Shown here piece after piece: positions 46,562-57,683 of a stretch of DNA of 64,000 nucleotides; position 1 is the first letter of the stretch; each line of letters opens with the position of its first letter. The notes beneath the pieces were generated by a model. That model saw only the letters and a list, made by a program, of their open reading frames with translations, did not search any database and had not been told where the DNA came from. The stretch comes from Rhinopithecus roxellana. Lineage: Eukaryota > Chordata > Mammalia > Primates > Cercopithecidae. The stretch spans positions 102,570,759 through 102,634,758 of the forward strand of contig NC_044559.1 in the NCBI RefSeq assembly GCF_007565055.1, in the 5' to 3' direction. The translations under genes were made by a program, and so were the position numbers.

Positions 46562-47285
46562 TGTTAGAGTAGGTAGTTAGGCAGACATGAGCATGGCAGG
46601 AGAGGCCCCCCAACCCTGCTCCCAAGAATGTCTGATGACCATCAGATAATGGTCAGGCAGTTGTTAAACTGTCTCTCTGATATGATAATTGGTTACAGCT
46701 GGTGCTTGGAGAGGACAGCCTCCCAATATATAGAAAACACCTGGAGCTGGTGATCAGTCGCTTCCCGATAAGATCTCAGAAGTTGGGCAAACAGGCTCAA
46801 GCATGTGCACTGAGAAGCAAAATGGCTGATGTCTGACCTTCCTCTGGGGGCATTTGACCAGTAAAGGGAAGTTGTACCTAGAAAGCATGCGCACAACCTC
46901 AGTAAATGCACTATGCATGTGACCACCCTCCCAAATGCTGACTGACATTGCTTATGTGGCATTTGAGCAACAGCCTGCTCCAAGGGAAGAATCAAGGGAA
47001 GAGAAAAGAAAACCCCAGAACCATGCCAATGTACAAATCCCAAAGTCAGTGGCTAAATGGGGCACTTGGATCTCTCAAGTTGTCTGCTTGGTCCTCTTCC
47101 AAGTGTACTTTGTTTCCTTTTCCTCCTGCTCTAAAACATTTTAATTAACTCTCACTCCTACTCTTAAACTTGCCTTGGTCTCTCCCTGTGCCTTAAATCT
47201 ACTTCACTCCTCAGCCGAATTCTTTCCTCTGAGAAGGCAAGGAACAAATCTGCTGCAGACCTGTATGGGTTGATTGCTGGTAACA
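46562..47285 (+). repeat. 5' LTR of the endogenous retrovirus
   Basis: Begins tgttagagtaggtagttagg and ends ctggtaaca. The position of the TATA box reads TACAAAT (47032-47038), and the polyadenylation signal reads AATTAA (47143-47148). Both core signals are lost here, whereas the 3' copy keeps them. Confidence 0.9.
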
Positions 47286-47290
47286 TATTT

Positions 47291-47308
47291 TGGTGCCATG
47301 ACTTGGAT
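47291..47308 (+). other. Primer-binding site, tRNA-His-like
   Basis: The 18 bases tggtgccatgacttggat lie 5 bases after the LTR end. They differ at two positions from the complement of the 3' end of tRNA-His (tggtgccgtgactcggat). This is the primer type of the HERV-H-like group. Confidence 0.75.
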
Positions 47309-48631
47309 ACATTCCTAAGAGGTAAGATGTCTCTACACCTTGCCTTCTTCAGCTGGAGGCATTCAACACCTGTATGTGGTTTCCTTTTACTCTCTTGCTT
47401 ACTAACCACTGCCAGAATATTTCCTCTTAGTCACAATAGCTCTGCTCCCCACAGCTGATCTCTCAGCTCACTCTGAAAGGTTTGCAGGGGTAGGAAGGAC
47501 CTTAGAGTCTGCACTGAGTAGACCTGAGACACTAATGGCCCTCCTGGACAGGAGGCTTACGAGAGTGGTAGGGCTAAAGCCTAAGGCCATGTAATGTCTG
47601 GGGTTTCCTCTGATTCTTCAACTAAAGCAGGCTCTTTCCCAAAAAGGTGCACTGCCTATTCTCCTGTTTTCTCTGTGTGTATTCTGAAATGGCCTTGCAC
47701 ACCCACTGGACCATCTGCATTGGGAGCAAGTCTGCCTTTTCTCTGCTTTCACTTTGCATGCTGTGTGACTTCCTTCTCTGCCTTAACAGATACTCCATTT
47801 GTTGTTCCTGTGCCCATGGCTCTTGCTGGGTTTGCCTGGCAACCAAGACATGGGCTCCATTGCAGATATCCCCTGAGATTTATACTTGGTTTTACTCTTC
47901 CAGCTCAGATGACCTTCAACCCTTTCCCTGTCTGTTGGCTCATTGTCAGGACAGACACTAATTGTAACTCTGGCTTTGCCAGCTCCTTGTGATTTACCAT
48001 ATGCTTTTTGTCCCTGTTATACTCCAGGGTCAAGTTTTTTGGTGGTTTTTGAAGCTATTTATCTACCTGCATACGACTTCACTCTATGGCCCTTTGAGGA
48101 CACCACCTATCTGCTTTTTCTGAGTTATCACCTTTTTAGAAGGAAGGAAAATTCTTCCTTTGTCACCTGTGAGCCCTTATCCCAGGCCCCAAGTTATCTG
48201 GAGGTTCCTCCTTTATGTCAAGAAGGCAAATAAACATTGCCCTCCAAATCTAAGGGCTGCTGTTTTTGTGAGCATATAAAGTCTTTCCATGAGCATCCCT
48301 CTGGCTTCCTCCTGCTTCCTCTGGTAGCAGAGGGATTCTTCTATCTGTTTAAGCATTTGTTTTGCATGTTACCCCAGAAGACAAGGAACCCCAAATAAAA
48401 AATTTCCTCTTCTTCTCTAATCACTTCTACACCTTTCTCAATATGCATCAGGACCTTTAAGATTATATTCGAAGGGGGGCCGTCCAACCCCCTTGTGGCA
48501 GTTGGCTGAAAAACAGGCTTCTCATCTACTTAAAGAACATGGGAAATGGGAATATGAGAAAAGAGATGGTCATTTTGTTGCTAGAATGCTCTGAATAAGA
48601 GTCACTGTAAGGTCATGGGGACAAGGATATA

Positions 48632-49137
48632 GGCTACCCCAAGGCCACAGGTGCAAGAGACTAGAGTACCTATAGGGCAGAGATGAAGGCTAGTCCCAGG
48701 CTATAGGTGCAAAAGAGATTACTACTAGAATAGAGATGAAGGTTGGTCCCAGAAATGGGATGGGACCAGGGTTAGGGGTTCCTGGTAAGCACAGTCCATT
48801 CCAGAACCCCTAAGATGAATGGGGGGCACCATGTTCACTCCAGTTTGTGATAGGCGCAGGATGAAGGGAACAAGGGGGATGCCTTCTTCTCTTTTCTCTC
48901 TGTTCTCTCTTCACAAATGGTTAATAACACTCCATAAAACAAGGTGGGACCAAGGTTAGGAGTACCTGATAACCACTGGTTCATCTGGAACCCCTAGGAT
49001 GAGTGGGGATGCCTGTTCACTCTGGTCTGCTGTAAGTCCAGGAAAAAGATAGTAGGGAAACTAGAGGGGACAGCTTCTTTCCCTCTTGTCTCCTCTGTTC
49101 TCTTTTCACAGATAGGTAATCGTGTCTCCATCCATAG
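48632..49137 (+). repeat. Two tandem duplications in the retroviral leader/gag region
   Basis: A ~54-bp unit (48632-48687, 48688-48740, then 12 bases of a third) shares 'ggct...ccc.aggc..caggtgcaa.aga' and 'agagatgaa'. Directly after it, a 184-bp unit is present twice (48761-48944 and 48945-49137), marked by 'tgggacca.ggttagg', 'ggaacccctaggatgagtgggg' and 'tctgttctcttttcaca'. Confidence 0.85.
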
Positions 49138-49229
49138 GACACACCCCTTGATGCATCCTCAAAAACTGGGAAAAGCTTGACATCCCCCCATACACAAGCT
49201 TAAAACAAAAAACTTCAATGGGCTAAGTG

Positions 49230-49500
49230 GAAAAAAACTCCACAAGGCCTGCCCCCTCTACTACAGCTCAGCGACTGGAAAAAGGACTGTCCTGAGAGTC
49301 AGAAAGGCCCCCAGGCCAGACCCCAATCCAATAAAGGCCTTGAGTTGAAGGGGGTATCCATTCTGACCAAAGGAAACAAAGCCAAGGGCAACTCTAGAGG
49401 CTACAAATAAAATTATGAATTTCCCTTTTGTGTTCAAGAGCTGCCTACTTAGTGTTAATCTTCTTCTCTGAGCAACTCTTTCAAATACTGTCAGGTAACA
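49230..49500 (+). pseudogene. Retroviral gag end remnant (zinc-knuckle region)
   Basis: Near 49250-49300 the readable frames give WKKDCPES after a Cys/Tyr-rich run. This is the pattern of a nucleocapsid zinc knuckle with some Cys codons changed. Frameshifts and stops occur at once on both sides. Upstream gag (matrix and capsid) cannot be recognised because the tandem duplications and decay have obscured it. Confidence 0.45.
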
Positions 49501-49539
49501 GGGGCAAATGGCATGCCCTCCTTCCAAAGAAAAAAGATT

Positions 49540-49620
49540 ATATTATTTAATTATTTATATTATTTATATTAAATAATTATTTATATTATTTAAGATATAT
49601 ATTATTATTTATATTATTTA
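49540..49620. repeat. AT-rich 'tttatatta' expansion
   Basis: About 80 bp of repeated ttatattattta units within the retroviral interior, placed between the gag and pol remnants. Confidence 0.85.
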
Positions 49621-49624
49621 AGGG

Positions 49625-49990
49625 ATCAATTACCATTCTCCCAGTGGTCCCCATTAATATCTAAATACCCCCCACCCCTTTGGGCAAAAATATACTTTCC
49701 AAGATGGGTGCCTGCTTAATATTTGCCCAACTTCTGAATTCATCTTTCCCTCTAATAACCCTATTTCTTCTGGGAAAGCTACCTAAATCTTTAACCAATA
49801 ACTTCAACCTGGACAGTCCTACCTCAGGAGTATAGAAATAGCCCACTCTTATTTAGAAAAGCCCTAGCAAGAAATCTAATTGAGCAATTTCTTGAGGGAG
49901 GATAACTTCTACAGTGTATAGATAACATCCCCACCTGCTACCCCATCACAGGACTCACACAACAACGTGTAGTACAAACTATAACTTCCT
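49625..49990 (+). pseudogene. Retroviral pol (reverse transcriptase) fragment
   Basis: The stretch 49800-49930 ('aacctggacagtcctacctcagg' ... 'acttctacagtgtatagataac') has the layout of the palm of a gammaretroviral reverse transcriptase. The place expected for the catalytic YVDD box is decayed to other residues and preceded by stops. Only this short part of pol remains. RNase H and integrase are not found before env begins at about 50450, so a large deletion lies between. Confidence 0.6.
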
Positions 49991-50439
49991 AACAGTAGGA
50001 AAATGGCTTTTGTCTAGTTCAAAGGTTATGAAAGTAGAGGTATTTTTGGTAAGGAAAGTTATAAAGAAAAGATATATTATATGAGAAAGGATCTTGCATG
50101 GCAAATTCTTGTCCAAAAGCAAAATGACTGGTTTAAAAAGGAGGGAGGTTTAGGACAAGTCAGAAAGTCCAAGCATGTTGTAGATGGTCTGTGTAAGTCA
50201 TGAGACTATTTGTGAAAGGGAATTTATGAAAGAAATGCTGTATGATGTTAAAGGTTATTAGGGCTACTAAATACTTTAAGGTCATAAACTGCTACTGTGA
50301 CTCTTAATAACTGTACAGCTTGCCTGCTTTAAAGCCATTAAAGTCTATGTAAAACCTGGGAACATATGGAGTTAGCCATGCCCCTTACCTATGCTGGAAA
50401 GAGTCAGGCTTTTATTTCATTTTGACATCTTTACTTGTC

Positions 50440-51175
50440 TTAAGATGTGAGGAGTCACTATATTTGTGACAAGTTAGTTCACCAGTGCCTCCCCACTAGT
50501 TGGACTGGAACTTGTACCACAGGCTATGTATCCCTGGACATCTTTGGGACATGTATCCCTGGCAATCTCTCTCTTCCAGACATGCCAGGGACATGTATCC
50601 CTGGCAATCTCTCTCTTCAGTACCAATCTGTGGGCATTACATCTTGCCCAAGATGAAAAGGGCTATACAATTAAGTCATCTTCTCATGGGACTTAGCATT
50701 ATAGCTGATACAGAAACCAGAATCATTGGAGTCACACAAGCCTTGACCTATAGCCAACTCTCAGTGGAAGTAGCCAACAATATGATGTCACGGTTAAAAC
50801 CTTAACAGCCATTCACAAACAAATGGACTTTTTAGCAGCTGTAGTCCTCCAAAATTGCTGAGAGCTAGATATGTTAATGGTAGAATAGGGAGGAATTTGT
50901 TTAGTCTTAGATGAAAAATGTTGCTTTGGGGTCAACGAATTGGGAAAAGTACAAGACAATATTAGACAACTCATAAATTGAGCCTCCTATTTATGAGAAT
51001 GAGCCTGTCAGGGTTCGTTAGATTGGGATGGAACCTAGAAATGGTTCTTCTGGGTTCTTCCATTTTTGGCCCACTTGTTAGTCTCCTACTTTTGCTCCTT
51101 TTTGGTCCATGTCTTCTAAATCTAATACCCAATTTGTCTCCTCCTGTCTTCAGGCCATCAAGCTCCAGATGATCC
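50440..51175 (+). pseudogene. Retroviral env fragment
   Basis: 50447-50656 shows a surface-subunit stretch with 'SWTGTCTTGYVSLDIFGTC', which is then disturbed by a 42-bp tandem duplication. 50650-50805 carries a part of the transmembrane subunit. At 50890-50930 there is a CX6CC cysteine motif typical of the class I transmembrane subunit, after a stop at about 50886. A hydrophobic membrane-anchor-like stretch lies at about 51040-51120. At least three stops and frameshifts separate the parts, so no envelope protein can be made. Confidence 0.7.
50546..50618 (+). repeat. 42-bp tandem duplication in env
   Basis: The 31-base string starting gggacatgtatccctggcaa occurs at 50546-50576 and 50588-50618 without any difference. 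The identity of the copies suggests a late duplication. Confidence 0.92.
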
Positions 51176-51460
51176 TCAGTGAGGGATACTGCTCTCTCAG
51201 TATTCAAGAGTCACCCTTCCACAGAGAACCCCTAGACTGCCCATCAGTGGAATATGGGAGAGGTAAAATCCTGCCGCTGTCTCCTTTTTGACCTGGCTGG
51301 ATACTGTTTTCACCAACAGATTCACCCACAGAGTCACCCTGCCTTACAGCTAGCAAAAGGCCAAGACCCACAGAACAATGACTACCACCCCTCCGACAGC
51401 AGGAAGCAGTTACAGAAGACTGACCTTTGTCCATTTTCCCAAAGAATTGGGTCTTGGACT

Positions 51461-51475
51461 CTTGAGGGGCAGGAA
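51461..51475 (+). other. Polypurine-tract remnant
   Basis: The bases cttgaggggcaggaa immediately before the 3' LTR are the expected place of the plus-strand primer. A C interrupts the purine run. Confidence 0.6.
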
Positions 51476-52175
51476 TGTTAGAGTAGGTAGTTAGGTAGGT
51501 GTGAGGAAGGCAGGGGAGGACTCTCCACCCCAGGAATGTCAGACGACCATCAGGTCATGTCAAGTGGTTGTTAAACTGTCTCTCTGAAATGATAATTGGT
51601 TGCAGCTGGCTCCAGGGTAAGACAGTCTCCCAGTAGATGGAAAACACCTACAGTTGGTGATCAGCAGCTTCCTGATAAGATCTCAAAAGCTGGGCAAGTG
51701 GCCTGAAGCATGTGAACTAAGAAGCAAAATGACTGATGTGTGATGTTCCCCTGGGGAGTGTTTGCCCCCAGAGAGCATGCGCCCAATCTTAGTAAATGCA
51801 CTATACATGTGGTCACCCTCCCAAATGCTGACCGACATTGCACATGCAGTAGTTGAGCAATAGCTTGCCCCAAGGGAAGATTCAATGGAGGAGAAAAGAA
51901 AACCCCAGAGCCATATCCATGTATAAAACCCCAAGTCAAGGGCTGAATGAGCCACTTGGACCTCTCAAGTTGCCTGCTTGGCCCTCTTCCAAGTGTACTT
52001 TGCTTCTTTTGCTCCTGTTCTAAAACATTTTAATAAACTCTCACTCCTGCTCTGAAACTTGCCTTGGTCTCTCCCTCTGACTTAATCCTACTTGTATCCC
52101 TCAGCCAAATTCTTTTCTCCAAGGAGGCAAGGATCAAATTTGCTGAAGACCCATACAGATTCGCCACTGGTAACA
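51476..52175 (+). repeat. 3' LTR of the endogenous retrovirus
   Basis: Aligns end to end with the 5' LTR, 24 bp shorter. It keeps a TATA box (tataaaa, 51922-51928) and an AATAAA signal (52032-52037), 104-110 bp apart. If either LTR ever acted as a promoter recently, it would be this one, reading to the right. Confidence 0.92.
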
Positions 52176-52574
52176 ATACCATGATGGAGCATTTGTTCAT
52201 TATCCTGAAAGTAAGGGGAGTCATGAAGGAATTGTAAGCAAACAAAGGACAAGATTATATGTAGATTTTAGCAACATGCTGGTGGCTGCGTGAGGAGCAA
52301 GAATTAAATGGGAGCCAGAACAGAGGCAAAGAGGCTTGTGGGAAACTGCAATGACCCAAGGAAAGATGAGGAAATGAGCTCCTGGTCTTCAGGAGCTGAC
52401 AGTGAGATGGCAAGGAGGTCATAGTGGAGGAAGGTGACAAGGTAACTGTAATGAGACTAGGACTATTCTAGTAAGCTTGTGTGGGTAAGGTGGACATGGG
52501 TAGTTCTGGCAAAAATACAGTAAGTTCAATGTTAATAGTGTGAGGTGCCTGTGGAAGATCTGGGTAACATTCAG

Positions 52575-53400
52575 AAGGAAGTTCATTTACTCATTATTTA
52601 ACACATTATTGAACATCTGAGACATGCTAAGGACCACTCTGTGGTAATAGAATCAACCACAAAAAGGTAAAAATCCTATCTTTATAGAGCTTATATTCTA
52701 GTTGGAGGGGAGGAAATAAATAAGTGATGTCGTGTATTAACCAGTAACAAATGCTATGGAGAACAGAGCAGTACATGGGGATTGGGATGGGGGTAGGGAA
52801 AAGCACAGGTTTCAATTTAAACAGGGTGGGCAAGGCAAGGCTTCCTGAGATGGCGAGATTTGAGCCAAGTTCAAAAGGAGGTAATCTGGTGAATCACATA
52901 GGTGTTGGAGGGAAAAGCACTTTAGGTGTCAGGAGTGGCTATTGCAAAGCCCATAGGAAGAACACCTGGTGTTCTCAGGAGCAGGTAGTGAGTTAATGGG
53001 TCTGGAATGGGGTCAGCAAGTGGGAGAGTGGGAGTAAAGGGGACAGAAAGGGCAGGGGCACCTAGACCAGGTAGGGCCTTTGAGGCTGCTTTAAGACAGT
53101 TGCTTTTTACTGGAGATGGGAATGTTTGGAGAGTTTATGGCAAAGGATGACATGATCTGATGTGAGTTTTAACAGGGTTATTCTAATTTGCTGGGGTGAT
53201 AACAGAAGCAGGGAAACCAGTCAGGAGGCTAAGGCAAGAGTCCAAATTATGGGTCATAATGACTTGGACACAGTGCAAGTGGTATAACTGGTAAGAAGTG
53301 GTCAGATTTTGTGCATGTTTAGAAATATTTGCCATTAGATTGAATGACAGGAGCATGCATAGTTGAGAAGAGGAGTCCATGGAGTTGCCATCCTTGGCTA
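52575..53400 (-). repeat. L2 LINE 3' end, antisense
   Basis: Complement of the L2 3' end in proper order: 'ttatttaacacattattgaacatctgagacatgctaagg', 'agagcttatattctagttggaggggagg', 'aaggcaaggcttcctgag', 'gtagggcctttgaggctgc', 'tgacatgatctgatgtgagttttaacagggttattctaat' and 'gcagggaaaccagtcaggaggc'. One of the longer L2 remnants here (about 800 bp). Confidence 0.8.
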
Positions 53401-53599
53401 GAGAAAGACTTTGGCATTATCAATGCCTACTTGGTTATTGGAACCATGGAGGCAGATGGTTGAGGGAAAGTTCATAAGAGGAGAAAAGAATGCAAAGTCG
53501 GGAGATAACAGACCCCTCAACACATGTAGTTGAGGTCTTGGCTGTATGTCTGCAGGAAATACTAAGATCCTCAACTCGAGCCATCTCAAAAATGAATTT

Positions 53600-54060
53600 C
53601 AGATACTAGCTATTAAAAACAAAATTATGATGGATTAGAAAAAAAGTGTAAGAGATGCTGTTTGTAATCTTGGGATACAAAGGATTTCTTAAAATTAAAA
53701 AATCATGAAACTTACTCCAAGAAATAAGACTCCATTGAAATTAGAAACCTTTTATTTAAAAATCATAAATAAGATTAAAAGACAGAAGACAGACTTCAAA
53801 CTTCTTTTCATCCTTTTGTCCTATACTAGAATGTTCACAGCAGCTTTATTCATGATAGACACAACTTGGAAATATCTCAGGTGTCCATCCACAAGAGAAT
53901 GGAAAACAAACTGGTACAACCACATTACTCGGGTAATAAAGGGAACGAATCTTGAGAACAGGCAACAACAGAGAGGAGCCACAAAACTTCACGCTTAGTG
54001 GAAGAACCCTTACACAGAGGGGTGAATTCTCTATATTCCCATGTACAGGAAATGCTACAG
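53600..54060 (+). mobile_element. Old L1M fragment
   Basis: 'aatgttcacagcagctttattcatgatagacacaacttggaaatatctcaggtgtccatcc' is the L1M ORF2-end to 3'UTR block. Preceding lines are compatible with L1M ORF2. Strongly decayed. Confidence 0.6.
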
Positions 54061-54552
54061 CTGCCAGCACTAACCCGAAGTGCAGATACTCTCTGCAGGG
54101 TTTGGAACAGGAGGTGGGAGGTTGGCCTGAACCCAGACATGCAGCCAAGGGGGGCCAGGTTAGCCCATCCCAAAGCAATCTTCCCTCAGGGCTTCCCTGT
54201 TCTCTCCCTGTGCTCCGGATTTAGCACATCATTTAATGGGTAAAATGACCAGTGTAACTCAACAACGCCCAGTGAATAATAAACAGAAGTGCTGGGTGAC
54301 ATTTTCATCAGCAGGATCTCAGACATGTGCATTTCTCTACTGCAAACAACTGAGGTTGGCTGATATGGGGAGGAGGGAGCAAATGGCAAACTGGAGTTCT
54401 GGACCTCTGCCTCTTTCCTTCTCCTTTAAGTGCTATTTATAGTTTTTACTTAACTTTTTTTTTTTTTTAACTTAACTTGCTAACATGGGCCAGTATATAA
54501 GAAAGTGTTTAAGGAAGATAAAATGCAAAGTACATTTTAGATATACCGTACT
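54061..54552. other. Unassigned sequence with a T-run
   Basis: No repeat or gene recognised. T-run at 54456-54468. Confidence 0.4.
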
Positions 54553-55160
54553 CACTATGGCAGGTAGAATTCTAAGATGGTCCCCAAGATTCCTGCTCCT
54601 TGGTATAGATACCCTGTATCATCCCTCTCCCCTTAAGGATAGACATGACCTGTGAATATGATGAATATCACTCCTGGTGATTATGCTGGTCTTTATGGGC
54701 AAAGGAAGATTATCTTATTATCCAGGCTGGGCCTGGTCTGATTAGGTGAGTCCTTAAAAGGGACAGGAAACAAAGCGGGCACTCTCCTGCTAGCCTGAAA
54801 GAAACCAACAGTCACACGGAGAACTTCCAGTGGAGGGAGCCATGTGGATAGGACCTTAGGGTGGCCTTTGGGAGCTGAAAGCAGTCCCCAACTGACATCC
54901 AACCAGAAGATGTGACCTCAGTTCTACAACTGCAGGGATCAAAATTCTGTCATCAATCTGAATGAGTCTGAGAACACTCTGAGCTCCACATGAGACTGAT
55001 GCCCCAGCTGACACCATGATGTTAGCTTTGTGAGGCCCTAAGCAGCTCAGCTCCACTTGCCTGGACTTCTAACTCATGAAACCATGAGATAATACATAAA
55101 TATTTTGAGCCACTTAGTTTGTGGTAACTTGTTAGGTAGCAATTGGAAACTAATATATTC
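54553..55160 (+). mobile_element. Old ERVL/MaLR-type LTR
   Basis: Starts 'ggcaggtagaattctaagatggtcccc', passes 'ggatagacatgacctgtgaatatgatgaatatcactcc', 'cctggtctgattaggtgagtccttaaaag', 'ggtggcctttgggagctg' and ends 'gagccacttagtttgtggtaacttgttaggtagcaattggaaactaata'. This layout is shared by old ERVL-MaLR LTRs. The exact subfamily is uncertain. Confidence 0.7.
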
Positions 55161-57680
55161 ACATGTTTTGTGCCTTAGGTAGACACTGGAATGTTTTTCT
55201 GTTCAGGAACTGTTACTAGAAGTGAGGCAGGAGGGTAGCAGGGAGGTCAGTGCTTAAGCCACACTCCTTGGAAACTGAACCAAAGAGAAACTTGGAAGGG
55301 GCCTGGAAAGGATGCTCCCTAAGGCGAGCCAAATGGCCAAGTTATACTTTCACCATCATGTATACTTTCCTTGTAGCTTGGTCTCCTGCTGTTCTTTATT
55401 CCAAAGAGGGGATGGTGTGAGGGGTATGTTGGGCTTGCCACCTTGAATCAGAGACACCTAAATTTAGACATGGCGGTAGAGGACTCACAGCTCCTCCTGC
55501 AGATGGTCCTTCAGACTCAGCTTTCATCTGCCCAGCAAGGACAGCTGTGGTTTTGTGAGACGCCCTGCTCCATTCTTGGGCAGCCTGAGTGGTTTAGGAC
55601 AGGGCTTTTAAAGACGGTGTATTATCTTGCCTTGACAATCTCCCTTTTCCCAATTTAAACATATTTTCCTCCTTCAAGTATTCTGCCTCTGAAAGGGGTT
55701 TTCAGAGCTCCCAGCCTCCTCCTTGGAGACCCCATAGAAACTCTGTGTCACACAGTGACGCTCTGTGTAGGCTAGCTGTCAGTGTGGCTCAATGCCATCT
55801 TCCCTCATTTAGCATGATTAATATGAATTTGTGGTTAATTATGAAGTTAGTTATGTTAGTTAATTCAAATATTCTGGCAAGCTTTAGTAAGCTCCTTTAT
55901 GAGCCTGGAATTTTGCAAGGATGCAGGATATAAAAATAAAATAGCAGGACCCTGCCCCTTTATGACCAGAGCTTAAAATTTAGTTGGAGAAATGGCCTGC
56001 AAACAATTGATAAAAGGTCATATGGTGATTATGTAATAAGCATGAATTAACAGCTTCCAGGAAATTTCAAGCACTATGGGATCTATATTCTTCCTTTCTC
56101 TTCATTTATGGCATGAAGGGTGCTTTTGAGAACGCTCACATTTTTGGAGGAGATTGTAGAGTATGCCCCTCCCACTGGTGGCCACAGTACCATTTGCTGC
56201 AGCAGAGACTTCAGCAGATAGCAGTCCCAATGTTGTTTCCTTGTTCACATGCTGGAGAGGCCTTGGATGTAAGGAAGAGACTAGATTTCATGTGAAAGTA
56301 ACTAGATCTCATGGAGTAGGATCCCCCTGAAGACCACTTGAAGATTCTTCTCTTGGTCTATTCATTAAGAAAAAAGAAATTGTAGACCAACTATCAAACA
56401 AAAGGAGGGGGAAATGTATACTTAAACAGAAAACTATACTTGCACCTTTGGTTTGGAAATGTTGATTAATATTTATTGTCATGAGTTTGAGCCCTAACGG
56501 GCTCCTCTAAATAAGGAGAGAGGCAAGTTTTCATCAGATGACCTAAAGCAAGAAATATGCACAGAAAGAGCAAGCCGCTCTCTGGAGAACTCAGGAGCCC
56601 CACACTCCATAAGCGAGCAGGTGAGAGTGTGGCCCTTGGGAACGCCACTGGCGCCCCTCTGAGAGGCAGCCACCCTCATTGTCCACTGCCCGCTGCCCAA
56701 GGCTCTGCAGTCCTTCACTGGGACACTGAGCAGCACCATCAGAGAGCCTAGTGAGGGGAAGTGCTGTTGAGAAATTGAGAGGAGCAAGGCCACATGGATC
56801 CTGCATTTGCTCTGGAATATTCAAGGAGTCCAGTTGCACAGTACAGTTGCTGGTGCAGCAGGAGATCAGAACATCCCTTTTTTCCCCATCCTGGGAGTTG
56901 GTGCCTTTTGGGATTCTGTGGGTAAATGTGCTATTTGGATTTCTAAAAGAGGCTCCCCTTCAAATTCTAAAAGCTTTGGATGAGCCTCATAAAACCTAGA
57001 TTCACTTCTGGGTTCTAGCTGCTGGTGATATCTATAAGGTCATGCTTTCAAGGTAATTAACACTACTATGGGGAGCCCTGCATTTCTTTGGGGCAGCCTG
57101 AAACAAGAGAAAAACAAGTAGGAAGCTGCCCTTTAGAAATCCCTGCATTCATATGGCAAGAGTGCCCAGGTCTCTTTTTATCCATTTTTAGGGTGGATGG
57201 GGGACCAGAGAGGAAGATTGAGTCTCCAGGCACCAGATAGAGGGTGGTAGAAGGTGGACGGGCAAAGCTTTGACCATCACTTTTGCCTAGTGATGGAGGG
57301 CCTTTGGGTAGGAAGGTATCTCAGGCAGCTGGTAAGCAGGAATTTTCCTTTCTCTTTTGTCACTTAAGAAATTGTGTATTAAGCTATTTATTTTTTTCAT
57401 TGTAAAATATGTGCCATATATAGAAAACTTAGAAATAAAGAAAGAAAAATTGATGTTCCTACCACTTTGACATAATATATGTTAATATTTTGGTGCATTT
57501 CCTTCAACTGTGTTTTCCTCTATGTGTTTTTAATAGTTATCAATTCACACATATATTTTAATATTTAACATTATTGATAATAATTTTCTATATAATTACT
57601 TTCCATAAGGACTATTTTATTGGTTGTCTAATAGTCTAACTGGTTTATACCATAATATATTTAACCAAGTGCTTGTTATT
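55161..57680. other. Unassigned intergenic sequence
   Basis: No gene recognised in 2.5 kb. At 55930-56060 a weak antisense L2-like block ('caggaccctgcccctttatgaccagagcttaaaatttagttgg') is seen. The open frames at 56490-56999 on both strands are short and overlapping, without a known motif, in a slightly GC-richer patch. Confidence 0.45.
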
Positions 57681-57683
57681 AAT

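Larger units (their letters stand above)
46562..52175 (+). mobile_element. Class I endogenous retrovirus with LTR8-like LTRs
   Basis: Two related LTRs in the same orientation (46562-47285 and 51476-52175) bracket a 4.2-kb interior. The flanks are ataac (46557-46561) and atacc (52176-52180), a near-perfect 5-bp duplication, so this is one original insertion. The LTR sequence resembles LTR8 of the HUERS-P1 group from memory. The interior keeps a primer site, gag/pol/env fragments and several tandem duplications, but at 4.2 kb is far shorter than the ~6-7 kb of a full gammaretrovirus-like interior. Most of pol is missing. Every gene is broken. Confidence 0.85.

Noticed and set aside
46562..47285. 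5' LTR as an active promoter
   Set aside because: TATA and polyadenylation signals are both changed in this copy.
50546..50618. Repeat pair in env as a CRISPR-like array
   Set aside because: Only two units with an 11-base spacer, inside a retroviral gene of a primate genome.
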